A stretch of 64,000 nt of DNA from DASTHG01 sp035491895 (GCA_035491895.1 DATJJY010000091.1:74602-138601), one strand, 5' to 3'; shown: positions 29,600 through 38,262, counted from the first letter of the stretch. Notes: generated by a model not told the origin, from the sequence alone. Translations and numbers: made by a program.

Positions 29600-30486
29600 C
29601 GGAGATCGCTGCAGGTCGTCGCCGTCTCGGTCGGGGGCTCGAAGCCCTGCTCGGGCCCACGCGCGAAGAAGCGGAGCGCGAGGGGAGTCTGGTCGAGCTG
29701 CCGGTGAAGGACATCCGTCCCAACCCCCTCCAGCCGCGGCGCGAGGTGGATCCGACCGCGCTCGAGGAGCTGAAATCGTCGATTCAGCAGGCGGGGCTGC
29801 TGCAGCCGGTGGTGGTCCGGCCCGCGCCCGGGGGATCCGGATTCGAGCTGATCGCGGGTGAGCGCCGGCTGCGCGCCTGCCAGGCGCTCGGCTGGGAGAA
29901 GATCCCCGCCGTGCGGCGCGTCGTGGACGACCGCACTGTGCTGACGCTCGCCCTGATCGAGAATCTGCAACGTGACGACCTCTCGCCGGTCGACGAAGCC
30001 CGCGGCTATGAGCGCCTCATCGCCGAGTTCGAGCTGACCCAGCAGGACGTCGCCATCGCGGTGGGTCGCGACCGCTCGACTGTCGCGAACGCCCTGCGAC
30101 TCCTGAAGCTGCCGGACGCAGTGCTCCAGATGTTGCACGACGGCCACCTCAGCGTCGGACATGCCCGCGCACTCCTGGCCCTGGACGACGCGCGGGCCGT
30201 CACCGCGTTGGCACGCGAGGCGACGGCGCAGGGGTTGTCGGTGCGCGACGTCGAGGACCGCGTGCGCGGCGGGCGCGCGCCCGAGCGTCGGCCGCGGCTC
30301 AAGCGGGGGCTCGCTCCGGCGCCGGAAGTCCGCCGCGTGGAGGATGCGCTGCGGCGCCGGCTCGGGACCGACGTTCGTGTCTCGCTGCGCGCGAAGGGGA
30401 AAGGGCAGCTGCACGTCGCGTTCTACTCGAACGACGACTTGGCGCGCATTCTCGAGCTGATTCTGGGCAGCCCCTTCGACGGATGA
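29596..30486 (+). CDS. parB: Chromosome-partitioning protein ParB (Spo0J)
   Basis: 296 residues from ATG 29596. The N-terminus has RRLGRGLEALLG, then the CTP-binding ParB/Srx domain with IRPNPLQPRR and GERRLRAC, a helix-turn-helix (LTQQDVAIAVGRDRSTVANALRLLKLP, about 150-180) and a C-terminal dimerisation domain. It loads at parS and spreads as a CTP-dependent clamp. The stop overlaps the M23 peptidase start as ATGA, which ties segregation to an envelope gene. Confidence 0.95.
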   Translation: MTEIAAGRRRLGRGLEALLGPTREEAEREGSLVELPVKDIRPNPLQPRREVDPTALEELKSSIQQAGLLQPVVVRPAPGGSGFELIAGERRLRACQALGWEKIPAVRRVVDDRTVLTLALIENLQRDDLSPVDEARGYERLIAEFELTQQDVAIAVGRDRSTVANALRLLKLPDAVLQMLHDGHLSVGHARALLALDDARAVTALAREATAQGLSVRDVEDRVRGGRAPERRPRLKRGLAPAPEVRRVEDALRRRLGTDVRVSLRAKGKGQLHVAFYSNDDLARILELILGSPFDG

Positions 30487-31295
30487 AGCCGAAGCCGCGT
30501 GGCGTCACGATCGTCGTCCACACCGACGGCGACATCGCGTCGAAGCAATACCGCCTGCCGATGTGGGCGTTCACGGCGGCGAAATGGAGCGCACTCGTCG
30601 TCGGACTGATGGTGGTGCTGTTCTTCGCCTTCGCCGGTCCGATCTTCCGGGCGGCGGCACGGACACCCGGCCTCGACCGCGAGGTTGCCCGGCTGCGCGA
30701 GGAGAACGGGCGCGTGCAGCAGCTTGCCGCGGCGCTCAATCGCGCCGAGGCGAACTATCAGTCGGTGCGCCAACTGCTCGGTGGACGAGCGCCGCGCGAC
30801 ACCGGAAGCGGAAAACCCGCGACGCCGGTGGTCCTGATGCACGCAGTCCCGGTCCGGGCCGCCCCGGCCGGCGTCCGGCGCTACGAACCCGGCCCTTCCC
30901 CGCCCAGTCACTGGCCCCTCGGCACCCTCGAGGGGTTCGTGACCCGCGGCAGGGTAGGGGAGGGCGACGCGCAGGACGGAGAGGCCCACGAAGGGATCGA
31001 TATCGCCGCCCCGATCGGGACGCCGATCCGGGCAGCGGGCGGCGGCACGGTGGAGGCCACCGGGGCCGATGTCGCCTACGGCATGTTCGTCCTCTTGCGG
31101 CATCCGGACGGATATGAAACCATGTACGGACACGCCTCGCGCGTCCTGGTGCGCGAGGGGGACACCATCAGCGCGGGCGTCGTGATCGGTTTGACCGGCA
31201 ACTCGGGACGATCCACCGCGCCGCATTTGCATTTCGAGGTCCGGCGCCAGGGGCAATCGCTCGACCCGCTCACCCTCGTCAAACAGGGGAACTGA
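30483..31295 (+). CDS. Membrane-anchored M23 (LytM) peptidase
   Basis: 270 residues. There is a short cytoplasmic N-terminus, one transmembrane helix (about 33-50), a coiled coil (LDREVARLREENGRVQQLAAALNRAEANY, about 62-92) and a LytM domain (about 165-265). The zinc ligands and catalytic residues look intact: HEGID, YGHAS and HLHFE. It should be an active peptidoglycan endopeptidase. It is translationally coupled to parB and 2 bases ahead of a bactofilin gene. Bactofilin-M23 pairs are known to shape the cell wall, for example in Helicobacter and stalked bacteria. Confidence 0.9.
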   Translation: MKPKPRGVTIVVHTDGDIASKQYRLPMWAFTAAKWSALVVGLMVVLFFAFAGPIFRAAARTPGLDREVARLREENGRVQQLAAALNRAEANYQSVRQLLGGRAPRDTGSGKPATPVVLMHAVPVRAAPAGVRRYEPGPSPPSHWPLGTLEGFVTRGRVGEGDAQDGEAHEGIDIAAPIGTPIRAAGGGTVEATGADVAYGMFVLLRHPDGYETMYGHASRVLVREGDTISAGVVIGLTGNSGRSTAPHLHFEVRRQGQSLDPLTLVKQGN

Positions 31296-31297
31296 AG

Positions 31298-31702
31298 ATG
31301 GCGATGTTCACCGAGAAATCAGGTCTCTCCGCCACCGAGGCGGGGTTGTCGATAATCGGGTCGGGGATGCGGGTGGTGGGGGATATCTCCGCCGAAGGGG
31401 TCGTGAAGATCGAAGGCACCGTCGTCGGAACGGTGCAGGCTGGCCGCCAGGTGCTCGTCGCCAAAGGCGGACTGGTCGAAGGCGACGTCGTGACCCGGGA
31501 GGCGATCATCGGCGGCGAGGTGCGCGGCAGCATTCAGGCGTCGGAGCGCGTCGAGCTGCAGACCACGAGCCTCGTGCACGGCGACATCGCCACGCACCGC
31601 CTGCTCGTGCAAGAAGGGGGCGAGATCAACGGCGTCCTGCGCATGGGCGAGGGGGCCACTGAGGGAGCAGGGTCCGCTGCTACGGCCGGTGCCGCGCGTT
31701 GA
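31298..31702 (+). CDS. Bactofilin cytoskeletal protein
   Basis: 134 residues. The bactofilin beta-helix core (PF04519) spans about residues 17-118: SIIGSGMRVVGDISAEGVVKIEGTVVGTV, then regular GG/EGDV turns. The tails are short and disordered. Bactofilins polymerise without nucleotide and anchor cell-wall enzymes or ParABS components; in Myxococcus they position ParABS. The order parA-parB-M23-bactofilin supports such a link here. Confidence 0.92.
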   Translation: MAMFTEKSGLSATEAGLSIIGSGMRVVGDISAEGVVKIEGTVVGTVQAGRQVLVAKGGLVEGDVVTREAIIGGEVRGSIQASERVELQTTSLVHGDIATHRLLVQEGGEINGVLRMGEGATEGAGSAATAGAAR

Positions 31703-31870
31703 AGGGCGGAGTTTGTCCACAGCTTGTCTACGCAGAATGTGGATTGACTTAAACGCTTGTGGAGTATCGAGATGGCAGCATCGTCCGGACGCACTGTACA
31801 CATTCACTGTCTCTATGATGTCTTGATATTGTTTTAATACTGTCCAACATCCTCACCACCATCTAACCCC
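31703..31870. other. Gap downstream of the bactofilin gene with DnaA-box-like sequences
   Basis: This 168-base gap is much more AT-rich than its surroundings. Three DnaA-box-like sites lie in 60 bases: TTGTCCACA (31713-31721, one mismatch to TTATCCACA), and TGTGGATTG (31739-31747) and TGTGGAGTA (about 31759-31767) in the opposite orientation, each with two mismatches. An AT-rich run (31822-31839) follows. It may bind DnaA, but the boxes are imperfect. It must also hold the promoter of the NIF3 gene. Confidence 0.3.
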
Positions 31871-32620
31871 ATGTTGCTCGGCGACATCGTCCGCTACAGC
31901 GACGATCTACTCAACGTGCGGGCGATCCAGGATGCGCCTGAGGCGCAGAACGGCCTGCAGGTCTCGAACGCTGGAACAGTTTCCCGGATCGCAGCCGCGG
32001 TCGATCTCACCGCCGCTACTGTGCAGCACGCTATCCGCGAAGCCGCCGATCTCCTGATCGTCCATCACGGGCTTTCCTGGAGCCGGTCGGGCAACGGCGA
32101 CTCGTACTTGAGGCGGTTCTCCGAGCTGGTCCGGAACGGCGTCGCGCTCTACAGCGTGCACCTACCACTCGATTGCCACCCCGAGATCGGAAACGCGGCG
32201 GTGCTCGGTCGACACCTGGGACTTTCCATTAAGGAGCCCTTCGGCGTCTGGCACGGTCAGCCAATTGGGGTGCAGGGAGAGCTTGCCATCGACCGCGAGG
32301 CACTGGCGGGCCGGCTCTGCGAGGTGCTCGGCTCTACTCCGAAGCAAATGTTGTTCGGGCCCGCGAAAACGAAGCGCATCGGGATCGTCACCGGGGCGGC
32401 CGCGTCTCTGATGCGCCAGGCCGTCGCGGCGGGCCTCGACACCTATATCACCGGTGAAGGGAATCACCACACCTACTTCGAGGCCGAAGAGCTGCACTTG
32501 AACGTCTTTTACGGCGGTCACTACGCTACCGAAACGTTCGGGGTGCGAGCATTGGCCGAGCATCTGAGCGCGACATTCGAGCTCCCCTGGGTCTTTCTCG
32601 ACCATCCCACCGGGCTATAA
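31871..32620 (+). CDS. NIF3-family dinuclear-metal protein (GTP cyclohydrolase I type 2-like)
   Basis: 249 residues. The NIF3 motifs are in order: an N-terminal EAQNGLQVSN, the metal motif LLIVHHGLSWS (about residue 60), YSVHLPLDCHPEIGNAAVLGRHLG, a middle region with RIGIVTGAAASLMRQAVAAGLDTYITGEGNHHTYFEAEE and the C-terminal GGHYATETFGVRALAEHL. The ligands suggest two bound metal ions. The cellular function of the family is unsettled. It has its own promoter region upstream. Confidence 0.88.
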   Translation: MLLGDIVRYSDDLLNVRAIQDAPEAQNGLQVSNAGTVSRIAAAVDLTAATVQHAIREAADLLIVHHGLSWSRSGNGDSYLRRFSELVRNGVALYSVHLPLDCHPEIGNAAVLGRHLGLSIKEPFGVWHGQPIGVQGELAIDREALAGRLCEVLGSTPKQMLFGPAKTKRIGIVTGAAASLMRQAVAAGLDTYITGEGNHHTYFEAEELHLNVFYGGHYATETFGVRALAEHLSATFELPWVFLDHPTGL

Positions 32621-32631
32621 CCGCCCGTGGT

Positions 32632-33834
32632 GTGCTTGCGGTGCTCGCCACCGCGGAGCTGCTCGCCATGGCGCCCTGGTTCAGCGCCTCGGCAGTCGCG
32701 CCCGCCCTCGCCGCCCAGTGGGAGTTGAGCCCCGCGGGCACGGCGGGGCTCACGGTCTCGGTCCAGCTCGGCTTCGTCGCCGGTGCGCTCGTCTCCGCCA
32801 TCCTGACCCTGTCCGACATGTGGTCGGCGCGGCGGCTCGTGTCGGCGTCTGCGGTGGTGGCCGCACTCGCGACCGTCGGCGTCGCGCTCTCGCCCAGCGC
32901 GGCGGTCGGCATCACGTTCCGGTTCATCACGGGCGCCGCTCTCGCGTGCGTCTACCCGCCCGGGATGAAGATCGCCGCGGGGTGGTTCCGGGATGCGCGC
33001 GGCTGGGCGATCGGTGTGCTGGTGGGCGCGCTGACCCTGGGCTCGGCCGCACCGCACCTCGTGCGCTGGCTCGTCCCGGCAAGCCACTGGCGCGCCGTCC
33101 TTCTCGTCGCCGCGGCATCGGCGTTCATCGGCGCGATGCTCGTGCGTCTCGTCCCGAACGACGGACCGTACGCCGCGCCATCGCCGCCGTTCTCGTGGTC
33201 GGCGACGCCGCGCATCCTGCGCGACCGCGCGGTCTTGCTCGCGAACCTCGGCTACCTCGGTCACATGTGGGAGCTGTACGCGATGTGGACGTGGATGGCG
33301 GCGTTCGTGACGGCCAGCGAGACGGCGCGGTTCGCCGGCTTGCAGAGCAGCGCCGACGTCCGTACGCGCGCTGCGCTCATCACCTTCAGCGTGGTGGGCA
33401 GTGGAGCGGTCGGGTGCTGGCTCGGCGGGAAATACGCCGATCGCTTCGGACGCACGACCATCACCAGTCTCGCGATGGCGGTGTCGGCGCTGTGTTGTCT
33501 CGTTGCGGGGTGGTTCTTCGGCCGGCCGCTCACCGCGCTCGTTCCGCTGCTGATCGTGTGGGGGGTCTCGGTCGTCGCCGACTCGGCGCAGTTCTCGACC
33601 GCCGTCAGCGAGCTGGCGCCGAAGGAATACGTCGGGACCGCTCTCACGCTGCAGACGAGCCTCGGCTTCCTCCTGACGACCGTGACGATCTGGCTGCTGT
33701 CGCACTTGGCGGACCGCGTTGGCTGGCGCTGGAGCATGGCGGCGCTCGCTCCAGGTCCGATTCTCGGTGTGACGGCGATGCTGGCGTTGCGACGGCGGCC
33801 GGAGGCTGCGCGGTTGGCAAATGGCCGCCGCTGA
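32632..33834 (+). CDS. Major facilitator superfamily transporter
   Basis: 400 residues with 12 predicted membrane helices. The loop between helices 2 and 3 and the repeat after helix 8 (GGKYADRFGRTT) fit the MFS signature G-x-x-x-D-R-x-G-R. The start is GTG 32632, with GTG 32627 out of frame, and it follows the NIF3 stop by 11 bases. It resembles the NarK/YnfM-like anion or sugar MFS group only loosely; the substrate is unknown. Confidence 0.8.
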   Translation: MLAVLATAELLAMAPWFSASAVAPALAAQWELSPAGTAGLTVSVQLGFVAGALVSAILTLSDMWSARRLVSASAVVAALATVGVALSPSAAVGITFRFITGAALACVYPPGMKIAAGWFRDARGWAIGVLVGALTLGSAAPHLVRWLVPASHWRAVLLVAAASAFIGAMLVRLVPNDGPYAAPSPPFSWSATPRILRDRAVLLANLGYLGHMWELYAMWTWMAAFVTASETARFAGLQSSADVRTRAALITFSVVGSGAVGCWLGGKYADRFGRTTITSLAMAVSALCCLVAGWFFGRPLTALVPLLIVWGVSVVADSAQFSTAVSELAPKEYVGTALTLQTSLGFLLTTVTIWLLSHLADRVGWRWSMAALAPGPILGVTAMLALRRRPEAARLANGRR

Positions 33835-33843
33835 CGGCGATCA

Positions 33844-34980
33844 CTAAGGGACCGTCAGCAGCCCCACCATCCCGGGTCCGAATTCATCCACGACTCTCGT
33901 GACGCCGGCCGGCACGAACCATTCTCCACCATCGATCCGGATGCTGAAGCGATAAGTCCCGGGTGTCAGGGGCGCCGGCAGTGCCCATGCCGACGTCGCT
34001 CCCAGAGCGAGCTTCAGCGGCTGCCAATCGGTGAAATCTCCTTCGATCTCGACGCTGTGCGCCCCCGCGGCGTAAATCACGAAGCCCCCGTCGTCCTGCA
34101 GCTCGGCGCTGGCCGCGGGCGGATCGTCCGAGCTCGGAGCCGAGTGATGGATCACCGGTCGCGTGATGCCGGGTAGCGAAGTGCGGCTGCGGCCCGGCAG
34201 GGCGGTGAGGCGCAGCGACAGCGTCAGGTATCTCCCCGCGACGCTGCCTCTCGTGGGATCGGTCGGGTACCGACCGCCGGCAAGCACCAGAGCGATCCAC
34301 GGCCCCACCGCGAAACCGCCGCTCGCCTCGCCGTACACGCCGTGCCCGCCGCCGCGGCTCCACACCCGCGCGCCCAGCGAGCCATCGAAGGTGAAGCGGC
34401 CGTGGACGGTGCGCGCCGCCCCTTCGACGTCCGTGTAGGCGCTGTCGCCGACGCGGGTATAGGTCGCGTTGGCCAGCCACGTCGCCGTGAACAGCCGCGT
34501 CCACGCACCGGTCGAGAGCGCACCCACCGGTCGCTGCGCCTGGACGAACGATGTCGTACCGCTCGTTCCGCCGACCCAGGCGCCGGCGCGCCTGCCGTCG
34601 AAGTGCAGGCGCGCGGTCAGCAAGGCGTGCGAAAATCCGGTGAAGTCGCGGTATTGGCTCGCGCCGGCGAGGGCGGTCAGCTCAGCCGTCCACCGCCCCA
34701 GTGGCGCACTGAAGACCGATCCCGACATGTTCGCCTGCAGGCTGCGATTCCCGCTCGCGAACCGGAGATACGAGCCGTTGGCGAGGACCAACGTGCGTGG
34801 CGCGGCCCAGCGGAAGGAAGGAGATATGGCGGCGGCGGTGCTGGGGAGGAAACCGTCGTAATGCACGTTCGAAACGCCGAGATCGAAGTTCGCTTTGATC
34901 TGGGCGACGAGCCTCGGTGTGGCGGCGGAGAAGCAGGCCACGATGGCCGTGACCGCCCACGCGGGGCGCCCGGGGTTCAC
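33844..34980 (-). CDS. Exported beta-barrel-like protein with C-terminal glycogen-binding (CBM48) domain
   Basis: 378 residues. A signal peptide (about 1-25) is followed by about 240 residues rich in alternating strands and terminal aromatics, like a small outer-membrane barrel. Residues about 290-378 form a CBM48/AMPK-type glycogen-binding domain: HSVEIEGDFTDWQPLKL, then GTYRFSIRIDGGEWFVP. It is the last gene of the minus-strand cluster sigma factor - membrane CBM48 protein - small secreted protein - this protein. It could display a glucan-sensing or glucan-binding domain at the surface. The fold call for the barrel is less sure than the CBM48 call. Confidence 0.7.
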   Translation of the reverse strand: MNPGRPAWAVTAIVACFSAATPRLVAQIKANFDLGVSNVHYDGFLPSTAAAISPSFRWAAPRTLVLANGSYLRFASGNRSLQANMSGSVFSAPLGRWTAELTALAGASQYRDFTGFSHALLTARLHFDGRRAGAWVGGTSGTTSFVQAQRPVGALSTGAWTRLFTATWLANATYTRVGDSAYTDVEGAARTVHGRFTFDGSLGARVWSRGGGHGVYGEASGGFAVGPWIALVLAGGRYPTDPTRGSVAGRYLTLSLRLTALPGRSRTSLPGITRPVIHHSAPSSDDPPAASAELQDDGGFVIYAAGAHSVEIEGDFTDWQPLKLALGATSAWALPAPLTPGTYRFSIRIDGGEWFVPAGVTRVVDEFGPGMVGLLTVP

Positions 34981-34998
34981 GGGCGGATCGTCACACGT

Positions 34999-35631
34999 TC
35001 ACGGTTTGCGCGGGGTATTCGGGTTCGCAGCCGCATTGGTGACTTCGTGCAGCGTCGCGTCGACACGAACCGCTGCGGCCGCCGCCGGCGTCGCGCCCAG
35101 CGCGATGTCGCGCTCGACGGCGCGGCGGAAGTCCGCGATCTGGTCGTCGCGGGCGCGGGATGCGAGCGCCAGCACCGCCGCGGCGGCGGAGTCGGGCGGG
35201 ACGCCGCCCGTTACGAGATCGGTGAGCGCGGCGAGTGCCACGGTGAGCGACTGCGTCCGTCGCTGACGCAACAGCGTCAGATCCTCCGGCCGGACCCCGG
35301 CGCGCAGGGCGCTGGCGCCCGCATCGAGCTCGGCTGGCGACGACTCCCGCCCGAGCGACGCCCTTGCGACGCCGAGCTCTCCAGCCAGCCGCCGGACGGC
35401 CGCGATGATGCGATCGGGCTCGGCGTGCTTGGCCGTGCCTTCGAGCGCGCGCTGTACCAGCGGCTCGACCGGCAGCCCGGCGGAGCGTGCCGAATCCATC
35501 AGCGCGCCGACCGCGGCAAGGGTGGTGCTGTCGAGGCGATGCTCGAGACGCGGATCCTGGGCACTCGCGGCGCGCGCCGCCAGCAGCGCAACGACCAGCA
35601 CGAAACCCGACACACGGGGGATCGTCGTCAT
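34999..35631 (-). CDS. Exported alpha-helical protein of unknown function
   Basis: 210 residues. A signal peptide ends ARAASAQ (about residue 25). The rest is alanine- and arginine-rich and predicted almost all helical, without cysteines or catalytic motifs that I recognise. It starts 2 bases after the stop of the membrane CBM48 gene and is followed 18 bases later by the barrel-CBM48 gene, so it is part of the same operon and probably works with those proteins in the periplasm. Confidence 0.7.
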   Translation of the reverse strand: MTTIPRVSGFVLVVALLAARAASAQDPRLEHRLDSTTLAAVGALMDSARSAGLPVEPLVQRALEGTAKHAEPDRIIAAVRRLAGELGVARASLGRESSPAELDAGASALRAGVRPEDLTLLRQRRTQSLTVALAALTDLVTGGVPPDSAAAAVLALASRARDDQIADFRRAVERDIALGATPAAAAAVRVDATLHEVTNAAANPNTPRKP

Positions 35632-35633
35632 GC

Positions 35634-36170
35634 CTAGCCTCCCACGGTGACGACGGAGCTTGGCGACCCGAAATCATCCTGTGCCCGCGGCGCCGACGGA
35701 TCGGCCAACCAGCGCGCCCCGTTGACGAGGAAGGCGTACCGGTGCCGGCCTGCCGCCAGCGGGATGGTGACGGTCCAGAGCCGTCCATCGCGCACCGCGC
35801 GCATCGGGGTAAGGCGCGCGTCCCAGTCGTTGAAGTCTCCGACCAGCGATACCGACTCGGCGCCCGGTGCCACGACCACGAATTGCACCGGCGTCACATC
35901 CGAGGCCATGGACTCGCCGCGCGCTGGGGCACGGATCGGCAAGAACCACACGAGCAATGCAATGGCCGCCGCGAGGCCGAGGCCGGTGATGGGTGAGATG
36001 ACCACGGCGCGCGGGCGGCGCAGCCACTCCCAGGCGCCGGCGGCACGCGCCCCGAACCCCGGGGACGCAACGCGTGTCATCACCCGGGCGTCGAGCCGTG
36101 GGTCCATTTCGACCGGCTCGCGCAGCCGGTCGATCATTCGATTCAGGGTGTCGTCGTCGTGCTCAAACAC
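35634..36170 (-). CDS. Membrane protein with cytoplasmic helix and periplasmic glycogen-binding (CBM48) domain; possible anti-sigma factor
   Basis: 178 residues. A cytoplasmic part of about 55 residues (DDDTLNRMIDRLREPVEMDPRLDARVMTRV) precedes one transmembrane helix (about 56-77) and an AMPK-type CBM48 domain (about 94-178) with VSLVGDFNDWDARLTPM, GRHRYAFLVNGARWLADP and a DDFG end. It overlaps the sigma factor stop by 8 bases. That position and topology are those of an anti-sigma factor, but the cytoplasmic part lacks the zinc HxxxCxxC motif of ZAS proteins. A glucan-responsive anti-sigma role is inference. Confidence 0.72.
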   Translation of the reverse strand: MFEHDDDTLNRMIDRLREPVEMDPRLDARVMTRVASPGFGARAAGAWEWLRRPRAVVISPITGLGLAAAIALLVWFLPIRAPARGESMASDVTPVQFVVVAPGAESVSLVGDFNDWDARLTPMRAVRDGRLWTVTIPLAAGRHRYAFLVNGARWLADPSAPRAQDDFGSPSSVVTVGG

Positions 36171-36738
36171 GTTCGACCTCGCTCAGCAGGGCGCGGAGCT
36201 GCTCCCGGGCGCGCAACACACGCATCTTGAGCGCCGACACCTTGGCTCCGGTGAGCTCCGCCATCGCTTCGTACTCCAGCTCCTCGACGTGCTTCAACAG
36301 GAATGCCTCTCGTAGCGCCGGTGCGAGTCGATCGAGCGCCCGCCGAATGGAGACATCCCAGTCCGGCGCCTCGGGCGGCTCGGCGGCCGCCGCGCGCGCC
36401 AGCGACGCGTCGTCCCGCACGAACATCCGCTGCCGGCGCGACGCGCGACGTCCCGCGGTGCGGCAGCGGTTGACGAGGATGCCGAACAACCAGGCGCCGA
36501 ACTTCGCGTCGTCCCGGCAGCGCGCGATTGAGCGATAGGCCCGAACGAATGCATCCTGCAGCGCCTCCTCGGCATCGTCCCGGTCGCCGAGCATGTGGAC
36601 AGCGTAGCGGCCGAGGCGCGCGCGATAACGCGCCACCAGCACCGCATACGCGGCCTGGTCGCCGGCGCGCACTCGTCGCACGAACTCGGCGTCACCACTC
36701 ACCGCCGGATATACCCAATCGGCACCACGCGGGGTCAC
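36163..36738 (-). CDS. ECF-family RNA polymerase sigma factor
   Basis: About 191 residues from GTG 36738. A longer start at 36834 exists but would run 20 bases into the divergent lipoprotein gene and adds residues outside the family. Region 2 reads FVRRVRAGDQAAYAVLVARYRARL ... GDRDDAEEALQDAFVRAYRSI; region 4 reads LDRLAPALREAFLLKHVEELEYEAMAELTGAKVSALKMRVLRAREQLRALL. It heads a four-gene minus-strand operon with CBM48 proteins and probably controls its own cluster. The exact start is uncertain. Confidence 0.9.
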   Translation of the reverse strand: MTPRGADWVYPAVSGDAEFVRRVRAGDQAAYAVLVARYRARLGRYAVHMLGDRDDAEEALQDAFVRAYRSIARCRDDAKFGAWLFGILVNRCRTAGRRASRRQRMFVRDDASLARAAAAEPPEAPDWDVSIRRALDRLAPALREAFLLKHVEELEYEAMAELTGAKVSALKMRVLRAREQLRALLSEVERV

Positions 36739-36814
36739 ATTATCACCGGATGTGACGTGGGGCCCGAGAGTCGAGGTATCGGGCTTCGGACCCTGCGACC
36801 TACTGGAGCGTCTC

Positions 36815-38251
36815 ATGAAGCGCTTGTTCGCCACTTTCCTCGTTCTGGCCGGAACCGCTGGCGTCGCTTGCTATCAGGACGATACACTGCATCCGCTGGC
36901 AATCTCCCCGACCAAGGTATTCATCACCGACGATCCATTCCCCTTCGATACTGTGGGGAGTGTCAATATCTACGTGACGAGAATCGAGGCGAGCACCAGT
37001 CTCGATACGACCAGCCAGGCTGGCAGCTTTGTGACGATCGCGACACCCAATAAGTCGTTCGACTTGCTCACTCTGCAGCAAGGAGCCACAGCGTTCGTTG
37101 GTCAAGGCACGATCGATGCCGGAAAGTACGCCGCGATTCGCATGACGATCGACGTGGACCGGTCGTCCATCAAGTACGCCGACGGGTCGAACGCCGTAGT
37201 CATCTGGCCCTACCCCCATGCCGGCGAGATCGCCTTATATGCTTTGGTCGAGCAACCGCTCGCGGTTTCCGCCACCGGCGGCGAGATCGTGATCGATTTC
37301 GACGTGGGTCGGAGCTTCCTCTACAACTTCACGGGCCACAACGATTTTGTGATGATTCCGACGCTCCGGGCGGTCAATAGCGCCACGACCGGCGCGATCG
37401 CCGGAACCGTGACGGGCCCGGACATCGAGGGGAATCCCACTCCGATCGAGAACGCCAACATCTCGGTCTTCGGCGGCGACCCGAGCCGCTTCTCGGGTAC
37501 TTGGTATCTCGTGGCCACTGGTCGGAGCGATTCCCAGGGCCACTACCAGGTCAGCTTCATCGACGCCGGGAGCTGGATCGTCCAGGCCGAGCAGCCCGAT
37601 CTGCCGGGTCTCGCGGCCGCCGTCGCGCCCAGCGTGCAGGTCTCCGCGGGGAACACCACGCACCTCGACATCTCGCTGCAGCGCGCAGCCCTGGGTTCGT
37701 TCATCAACATTACCGGACCGTCGTCGGTCGGGTTCGGTGGAACCGTTATGCTCGTCGCGGCAGTCGGCGATTCCAATGGCATTCCCGAAGCGAATCCGCA
37801 GGTCACGTGGACAAGCCGCAACACCGCGGTCGCGGCCGTGCTGCTGGACTCGAGCTTTGTCGCCGACTCGCTCTCCAAGGTGCAGATCCTCGGGACGGGT
37901 GTGGGCAGCACGTGGATCGTCGCTTCGAGCGGGGCGCTCAAAGACTCCGTGACGATCCAGGTCAGCAACACGCCGCCCTCCAATCCGGTCGCAAGCATCG
38001 ACCTCACTCCGGCGAGCATGACCATCGCCAAGGGTGACAGCAACTACTTCACGGCCACGCTGCGTGATTCCGCTGGGAACGTTCTGACTACGCCACAGAT
38101 TTCCTGGTTCCTGACCGATTCGTCGGGCGTCGCGACGATCATCTGGGCGTCGGGCAATACTGCGTGGATCCACGCCAACATCTCCGGCTCGACACACCTA
38201 CGGGCCGCGAGCGAGAGCAAGTTCAAGGACGCGACGATCACAGTTCCGTGA
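36815..38251 (+). CDS. DUF4382 lipoprotein with Ig-like domains
   Basis: 478 residues from ATG 36815 with GGAG 6 bases upstream. It has a lipoprotein signal with lipobox GVAC (C19), a DUF4382 domain (about 30-180: VFITDDPFPFDTVGSVNIYVTRIEA, GTIDAGKYAAIRMTI), a carboxypeptidase-regulatory-like domain (about 190-290) and two bacterial Ig-like (Big2) domains (about 295-478). It is probably an outer-membrane-anchored surface protein. It is divergent from the sigma factor gene with a gap of about 76 bases that must hold both promoters. Confidence 0.8.
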   Translation: MKRLFATFLVLAGTAGVACYQDDTLHPLAISPTKVFITDDPFPFDTVGSVNIYVTRIEASTSLDTTSQAGSFVTIATPNKSFDLLTLQQGATAFVGQGTIDAGKYAAIRMTIDVDRSSIKYADGSNAVVIWPYPHAGEIALYALVEQPLAVSATGGEIVIDFDVGRSFLYNFTGHNDFVMIPTLRAVNSATTGAIAGTVTGPDIEGNPTPIENANISVFGGDPSRFSGTWYLVATGRSDSQGHYQVSFIDAGSWIVQAEQPDLPGLAAAVAPSVQVSAGNTTHLDISLQRAALGSFINITGPSSVGFGGTVMLVAAVGDSNGIPEANPQVTWTSRNTAVAAVLLDSSFVADSLSKVQILGTGVGSTWIVASSGALKDSVTIQVSNTPPSNPVASIDLTPASMTIAKGDSNYFTATLRDSAGNVLTTPQISWFLTDSSGVATIIWASGNTAWIHANISGSTHLRAASESKFKDATITVP

Positions 38252-38262
38252 CCGCCTGAGCG

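Noticed and set aside
31743..31765. TTGACT promoter for the NIF3 gene
   Set aside because: No reasonable -10 lies at 16-18 bases and the distance to the start codon is more than 100 bases.
36739..36834. Longer N-terminus of the ECF sigma factor starting at 36834
   Set aside because: It would overlap the lipoprotein start on the other strand and adds about 32 residues that do not belong to region 2.
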